DNA of 8,448 nt from Gemmatimonadaceae bacterium. Its GTDB lineage: Bacteria; Gemmatimonadota; Gemmatimonadetes; Gemmatimonadales; Gemmatimonadaceae. A program made the translations under genes and the position numbers. The stretch is from the NCBI GenBank assembly GCA_017881545.1, contig JADGQU010000084.1:1-8448 (forward strand), written 5' to 3'. A model generated the notes under the pieces. The model was given only the letters and a program-made list of their open reading frames with translations. It was not told the DNA's origin and made no database searches. Each line of letters starts with the position of its first letter. Position 1 is the stretch's first letter. Below are positions 5,511-8,448 of this stretch, in pieces.

Positions 5511-6548
5511 TTACACCAGGCTGAGTTTTGGCCTCTCCTCCGGGAACGCGAGCGCATCCTCGCGATAGGAAAGCCAGCCCGTAGTCTCGTCGGCAACCAG
5601 CTCCACCTCGGTTCCAAGGGGAAGGGTGAAGTTCGGAACCTCGTGGCCGGCCGGGAAATCCATGAGAATCGGCACCTCGAGACCCGAGACGAGGTCGAGG
5701 AGGAAATCCTCGAACTCATCTTCTTCGGATCGATCGAGCGAGAGTTGGCCGAAGACAATCCCACGCACTTGTCGGAGCAGTCCGGCCTCGCGTAGGTGGA
5801 GAAGGCGCTCGTCCACGACAGACATGGGATCGCGGGTCTCCTCGAGGAAGAGAATCGCGTCCCGCGTGTCGATCTCGTAGGGAGTGCCGATGGTCTGCTG
5901 TACGAGGGACAGATTTCCGCCCGTGAGTCTGCCCACGGCCGTTCCTGGCCGCACGGCGCGCGCGCTTCCGCGTCCGATCTTCGTCTCGGGTCGCGGAGTT
6001 GTCAAAGCGGTGAGCAGGGACAGGACTGTCGGATCGCTCCCGCCCGGGAAGAGATCGTCGAGAGTCGGGCCATGGAATACGCGCAACTGCGCTCGACGCA
6101 TCATCCAGAGATGGAGCGCCGTGATGTCAGAGTATCCCACGAACGCTTTCGGATTCCGGCGGAACACATCGGGGTCGAGATAGGGAAGGATTCTCACGGC
6201 TCCATAACCGCCGGTTGCGGCGATGACCGCTTTCACGTCGGGGTTGACCCAAATGCCCATCAGGTTCTCAGCACGGCGCTCGTCCTCGCGCTGCTGGAAA
6301 CGGCGGAACCGGTCGATCTCGCCGCACATGATGACTTTGTAGCCGGCATCCTCCATCGCTTTGGCTCCGCGGAGCAGCCAGCCAGGCTGCGGCGCGTACG
6401 ACGGCGCCACCACACCTATGGTATCGCCTTTGACGAGAGGCGCCGGTCGGTTGAGAACTGGCGGCCGCGCGATGGCGGGAGTGAATGGCGCGCTCTCGTT
6501 GGGCGCCACTATTTGTTCTGCGGGGTACGCTCCGAATGACTCTGTCAT
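5511..6548 (-). CDS. Murein LD-carboxypeptidase family protein (peptidase S66, LdcA/MccF-like)
   Basis: Members of this family remove the terminal D-alanine from murein tetrapeptides (LdcA, cytoplasmic recycling) or cleave microcin C-type compounds (MccF). The 345-residue product shows GDTIGVVAPS (41-50) at the start of the domain, ATGGYGAVRILPYLD (111-125), GYSD (138-141) with the nucleophile Ser140, LFLEET (233-238) with the probable catalytic Glu236, and GHEVPNFTLPLG (301-312) with His302. This is the complete Ser-Glu-His triad. The first 35 or so residues (Pro/Ala-rich) extend beyond the usual start, but no hydrophobic signal is present, so it should be cytoplasmic. No Shine-Dalgarno precedes the ATG; an internal GTG at codon 14 is an alternative. 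Murein recycling is the likelier role, since no microcin genes are visible. Substrate is not decidable from sequence alone. Confidence 0.9.
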   Translation of the reverse strand: MTESFGAYPAEQIVAPNESAPFTPAIARPPVLNRPAPLVKGDTIGVVAPSYAPQPGWLLRGAKAMEDAGYKVIMCGEIDRFRRFQQREDERRAENLMGIWVNPDVKAVIAATGGYGAVRILPYLDPDVFRRNPKAFVGYSDITALHLWMMRRAQLRVFHGPTLDDLFPGGSDPTVLSLLTALTTPRPETKIGRGSARAVRPGTAVGRLTGGNLSLVQQTIGTPYEIDTRDAILFLEETRDPMSVVDERLLHLREAGLLRQVRGIVFGQLSLDRSEEDEFEDFLLDLVSGLEVPILMDFPAGHEVPNFTLPLGTEVELVADETTGWLSYREDALAFPEERPKLSLV

Positions 6549-6566
6549 CGTCGTTTGTCGAAGCGC

Positions 6567-6594
6567 ATTAACGGTTGGTCACTGCTAGATTCAA
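6567..6594 (-). promoter_or_regulatory. Possible promoter of the LD-carboxypeptidase gene
   Basis: Read on the minus strand, TTGAAT (6594-6589) and GTTAAT (6572-6567) each match the -35 and -10 consensus in 4 of 6 bases with a 16-base spacer. They would give a leader of about 12 bases. The -35 overlaps the -10 box of the divergent ispH gene. Confidence 0.35.
6583..6591 (+). promoter_or_regulatory. Extended -10 box of ispH, leaderless geometry
   Basis: TGC-TAGATT forms an extended -10 (TGn plus 4 of 6 core matches) ending 6 bases before ATG 6598, the same spacing as at gmhA. No good -35 and no Shine-Dalgarno are visible, as expected for an extended -10 and a leaderless message. Confidence 0.6.
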
Positions 6595-6597
6595 CGT

Positions 6598-7890
6598 ATG
6601 TCTGATGCGTCGGTGAAGGGGCCGGGCCCGGGCGGGACCACAAGTCCCGCCATAGGGAATATGCAGCCCAGCACCCCAAACGGTACTGGGGCCGCCACGT
6701 ACTTTCGGAAAGGTTTCGGGTTGAAATCCGAGGTACAGTCCGAACTGGCTTCCGACTATACGGGCCACCTGGTAGACCTGCTCAAGGACAGGGAATACAC
6801 TCTGACCGTGGGCGATGTAACCATCCGTTTAGCGAAGGAATTCGGCTTCTGCTACGGGGTCGAGCGCGCGGTCGACTACGCATATCAGGCCAGAAAGAAG
6901 TTCCCGGATCGTACCATCTATCTGGCCGGCGAGATCATCCATAATCCGCACGTGAACTCGAAACTTCAGGGGATGGGGATCACGTTCCTCATGCCCGATA
7001 ATGGGCACATCGATTTCAGCGGAGTGAGGGCCGAGGATGTAGTCATCCTCCCCGCCTTCGGAGTGACGATCAGGGATTTCGAGACCCTCCGGCAGATCGG
7101 GTGCGTGATGGTCGACACGACGTGCGGCTCCGTGCTCAACGTCTGGAAGCGGGTGGAGAGCTACGCGCGCGATGGATTCACCTCGCTCATTCACGGCAAG
7201 TACTACCATGAAGAGACGCGCGCCACGGCGTCGCAGGCGGAGAAGTACGAGGGTGGCCAATACCTCATCGTTCGCAATATCGACGAGGCCGGCCTGGTGT
7301 GTGAGTTCGTTGAGGGCCGTCTGAGCGCAGCGGCTCTGGTCGAGCGTTTTGGGCATGCGGCCTCTCCCAACTTCGATCCAGTGCGCGATCTGCGGCGCAT
7401 CGGCGTGGCCAACCAGACCACCATGCTCGCCCGGGAGTCTCTCGCCATCGGCGAGCTGGTGGGAAAGTCCATGGCGCGTGCTCGCGGCGAGGAATACGCG
7501 AAGGAGAATTTCCGCACCTTCGACACGATCTGCAGCGCGACCCAGGAGCGCCAGGACGCCGTGGTAGAGCTGTTGCGCGAGCCCCTCGACGTGATGGTTG
7601 TGATCGGCGGATACAACTCCAGCAACACGATGTCACTGGCGGCTCTTTGCTCCGAGACCGTGCGCACCTTCCACGTCGAGGACGCCGACGACATCGATCC
7701 CGACTCCGGCACTATCCGGCACCGCCCCCTCGGCGCCAAGGAAGATGTCGAATCTTCGGACTGGCTTTCGCGTACGGATCAGGTGAGAGTCGGCGTCACG
7801 GCCGGCGCGAGCACCCCCAATAACAAGATTGGCGAGGCTGTTGGCAGGATTTTCGCTACTAGGGGAATTGACCCGAAGACAATCCGGTAG
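6598..7890 (+). CDS. ispH: 4-hydroxy-3-methylbut-2-enyl diphosphate reductase, long plant/cyanobacterial type
   Basis: Last enzyme of the non-mevalonate (MEP) pathway; it reduces HMBPP to isopentenyl and dimethylallyl diphosphate in the cytoplasm with an oxygen-sensitive iron-sulfur cluster. The product has 430 residues against about 316 in E. coli. Three cluster cysteines are present: Cys85 (KEFGFCYGVERAV), Cys176 (DTTCGSV) and Cys312 (TICSATQERQ). Substrate-site motifs follow: EIIHNPHVN (112-120) with His115, LPAFGV (151-156), HGKYYHEETRATAS (199-212) with His204 and the acid pair 205-206, NQTTM (272-276) and GGYNSSNT (337-344). FGFC-GVERAV and PAFG instead of the E. coli SAHG-type motif place it with the cyanobacterial/plastid branch. 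The first 30 or so residues are Gly/Pro/Thr-rich and probably disordered; ATG 6598 is supported by its -10 box. It is divergent from the peptidase gene. Confidence 0.95.
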   Translation: MSDASVKGPGPGGTTSPAIGNMQPSTPNGTGAATYFRKGFGLKSEVQSELASDYTGHLVDLLKDREYTLTVGDVTIRLAKEFGFCYGVERAVDYAYQARKKFPDRTIYLAGEIIHNPHVNSKLQGMGITFLMPDNGHIDFSGVRAEDVVILPAFGVTIRDFETLRQIGCVMVDTTCGSVLNVWKRVESYARDGFTSLIHGKYYHEETRATASQAEKYEGGQYLIVRNIDEAGLVCEFVEGRLSAAALVERFGHAASPNFDPVRDLRRIGVANQTTMLARESLAIGELVGKSMARARGEEYAKENFRTFDTICSATQERQDAVVELLREPLDVMVVIGGYNSSNTMSLAALCSETVRTFHVEDADDIDPDSGTIRHRPLGAKEDVESSDWLSRTDQVRVGVTAGASTPNNKIGEAVGRIFATRGIDPKTIR

Positions 7891-7903
7891 GAATCGGTTC
7901 CGG

Positions 7904-7942
7904 TTGTATCAAATTGGCCGTTCGCGTTGTACCAGTTCGGCC
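7904..7942 (+). repeat. Imperfect 16-base direct repeat downstream of ispH
   Basis: TTGTATCAAATTGGCC (7904-7919) and TTGTACCAGTTCGGCC (7927-7942) agree at 12 of 16 positions with a 23-base period. GGCCG (7916-7920) can also pair with CGGCC (7938-7942). The rest of the 7891-8063 gap holds no convincing gene or promoter. It may be a binding site or part of the leader of the small acidic gene. Confidence 0.45.
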
Positions 7943-8052
7943 TCGGATATCGTCCTACTATTGGAGGGTTTCGGTACCTGATGTAGCTTCTTCTCGTGGC
8001 GAAACTACTGTTTTGGGGTATCGAATTTATGGCGGCAAGGGACCGTAAACCC

Positions 8053-8059
8053 GAGGAGG
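8053..8059 (+). promoter_or_regulatory. Strong ribosome binding site of the small acidic protein
   Basis: GAGGAGG lies 4 bases before ATG 8064. It is a near-perfect Shine-Dalgarno, a little close to the start, and is the main evidence that the short frame beginning at 8064 is translated rather than the overlapping frame starting at GTG 7996. Confidence 0.75.
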
Positions 8060-8063
8060 CTGA

Positions 8064-8276
8064 ATGGACGTGTATGGTTCGGATATCGCCCCTGACGAGG
8101 AGGCGACTGGTACGAGCGGTACAGAGACGACGCCAGGAGTGGGGAGCTGGTTCCAGCGCGGATCCACAAACGAATCTGTGCTGAACGACCGGGGTATCGC
8201 AGTTCCGGTCAGCGCCATGCTCGACCGCGTTCGTGAAGCGGATGCTCTCACCTTCGAAAACGAGGACGAGGACTAA
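8064..8276 (+). CDS. Small acidic protein, unknown function
   Basis: Codes for 70 residues, strongly acidic: the first 25 residues are Asp/Glu/Thr/Gly-rich and the end is ENEDED. The middle has GSWFQRGSTNESVLND followed by RGIAVPVSAMLDRVREAD, which could form one amphipathic helix. No signal peptide, membrane segment, cysteine or known motif is visible, so it should be cytoplasmic and perhaps partly disordered. It is supported by the GAGGAGG site before the ATG and by a strong terminator just after the TAA, which mark it as the last gene of a transcript that may start at ispH or in the 172-base gap. I do not recognise a family. It could be an adaptor or nucleic-acid-mimic-like protein, but nothing here shows that. 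Confidence 0.7.
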   Translation: MDVYGSDIAPDEEATGTSGTETTPGVGSWFQRGSTNESVLNDRGIAVPVSAMLDRVREADALTFENEDED

Positions 8277-8294
8277 GCCCAAATTCGTCAGAAG

Positions 8295-8333
8295 AAAAAG
8301 GCCACCAAAATTTGGTGGCCTTTTTGTTTTTTT
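8295..8333 (+). terminator. Strong Rho-independent terminator
   Basis: GGCCACC (8300-8306) pairs with GGTGGCC (8314-8320) around an AAAATTT loop; the A-run (8295-8299) and T-run (8321-8325) extend the symmetry to 15 perfect pairs. A run of TTTTTGTTTTTTT follows (8321-8333). It starts 18 bases after the small acidic gene. The A/T flanks mean it could also work on the minus strand. Confidence 0.95.
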
Positions 8334-8350
8334 GAGGCACTTGTCCCGGG

Positions 8351-8356
8351 TAAATT
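8351..8356 (+). promoter_or_regulatory. Possible -10 box of the antiporter gene
   Basis: TAAATT matches the -10 consensus in 5 of 6 bases and lies 7 bases before GTG 8364 and 10 before ATG 8367, just after the terminator. No clear -35 or Shine-Dalgarno is seen. The spacing is close to that at gmhA and ispH, suggesting a leaderless or nearly leaderless message. Confidence 0.45.
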
Positions 8357-8366
8357 CTGCCGAGTG

Positions 8367-8448
8367 ATGGACTCACACGCCTTCCTCCAGAATCTCGCGG
8401 TAGTTCTCTGCGTGGCAGCGGTCGCGACCGTCGTATTCCAGAAACTGC
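8367..8448 (+). CDS. N-terminus of a probable Kef-type cation:proton antiporter (3' end outside window)
   Basis: Only 27 codons are inside the window: MDSHAFLQNLAVVLCVAAVATVVFQKL. This is a short polar start leading into a hydrophobic helix and then F-Q-K-L, which closely resembles the first transmembrane segment of CPA2-family (KefB-like) monovalent cation:proton antiporters, where LAVVLxVAA is typically followed by an L-x-Q-P-x-V-x-G-Y motif. That motif would fall just past the window edge, so the assignment rests on the first helix only. Start could be ATG 8367 or the adjoining in-frame GTG 8364. It follows a strong terminator and appears to have its own promoter. Confidence 0.6.
   Translation, partial: MDSHAFLQNLAVVLCVAAVATVVFQKL

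Noticed and set aside
5511..6548. Microcin C immunity (MccF) system
   Set aside because: The family fits both LdcA and MccF, but there is no microcin precursor, adenylating enzyme or exporter in the window, so murein recycling is the simpler reading.
7996..8184. Alternative open frame overlapping the small acidic gene
   Set aside because: It starts at GTG without a ribosome site, is Arg-rich like an off-frame product, and conflicts with the frame that has GAGGAGG upstream and a terminator after it.
7779..8282. A 167-codon minus-strand frame from the ispH end to the terminator
   Set aside because: Antisense to ispH and the small gene, no ribosome site, no recognised motif. The repeated Tyr/Asn/Gly look comes from the direct repeats read backwards.

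Overview
This is a window of about 60% GC bacterial chromosome with short intergenic gaps. It carries housekeeping and cell-envelope genes and no sign of phage, transposon, CRISPR array or RNA gene. The makeup suggests a Gram-negative (diderm) bacterium. The clues are a heptose-phosphate isomerase of the kind that feeds lipopolysaccharide, a murein LD-carboxypeptidase, export signals ending in Ala-X-Ala-Gln or Leu-Asp-Ala-Gln, a long plant/cyanobacterial-type IspH, and -10 boxes placed directly against start codons. Gemmatimonadota or a relative is my best guess. That is an inference from style, not from a marker gene.

Left part (1-1966, + strand): the C-terminal part of a 6-phosphofructokinase, a 259-base gap with small hairpins, then two exported-protein genes that share an ATGA stop/start overlap. 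The first makes a short protein with a CRIWINGVP motif and two cysteines. The second makes an asparagine-rich protein built of three copies of a repeat of about 50 residues. I do not recognise a function for either. The pair is the most likely undescribed module in the window.

Middle part (1967-5507, + strand): a GC-rich hairpin that coincides with a possible promoter, a 924-residue DEAH/RHA-type helicase with an unusual N-terminus and a Gly/Arg/His-rich tail, then gmhA. A TATAAT box sits 6 bases before the gmhA ATG, so its mRNA is probably leaderless.

Right part (5511-8448): an LdcA/MccF-family peptidase on the minus strand, convergent with gmhA across only 3 bases. Its start is divergent from ispH, and the two promoters seem to overlap in a 49-base gap. 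ispH is followed by a 172-base gap with an imperfect direct repeat, a 70-residue acidic small protein with a strong ribosome binding site, a textbook intrinsic terminator, and the first 27 codons of what looks like a Kef-type cation:proton antiporter.

Together the genes cover glycolysis, isoprenoid synthesis, lipopolysaccharide heptose supply, murein recycling, RNA handling and ion transport. They look like neighbours in a typical chromosome rather than one pathway. Start codons without a Shine-Dalgarno (gmhA, ispH, probably the antiporter) alternate with ones that have a strong one (the Asn-rich gene, the small acidic gene), so the organism appears to use both initiation modes.
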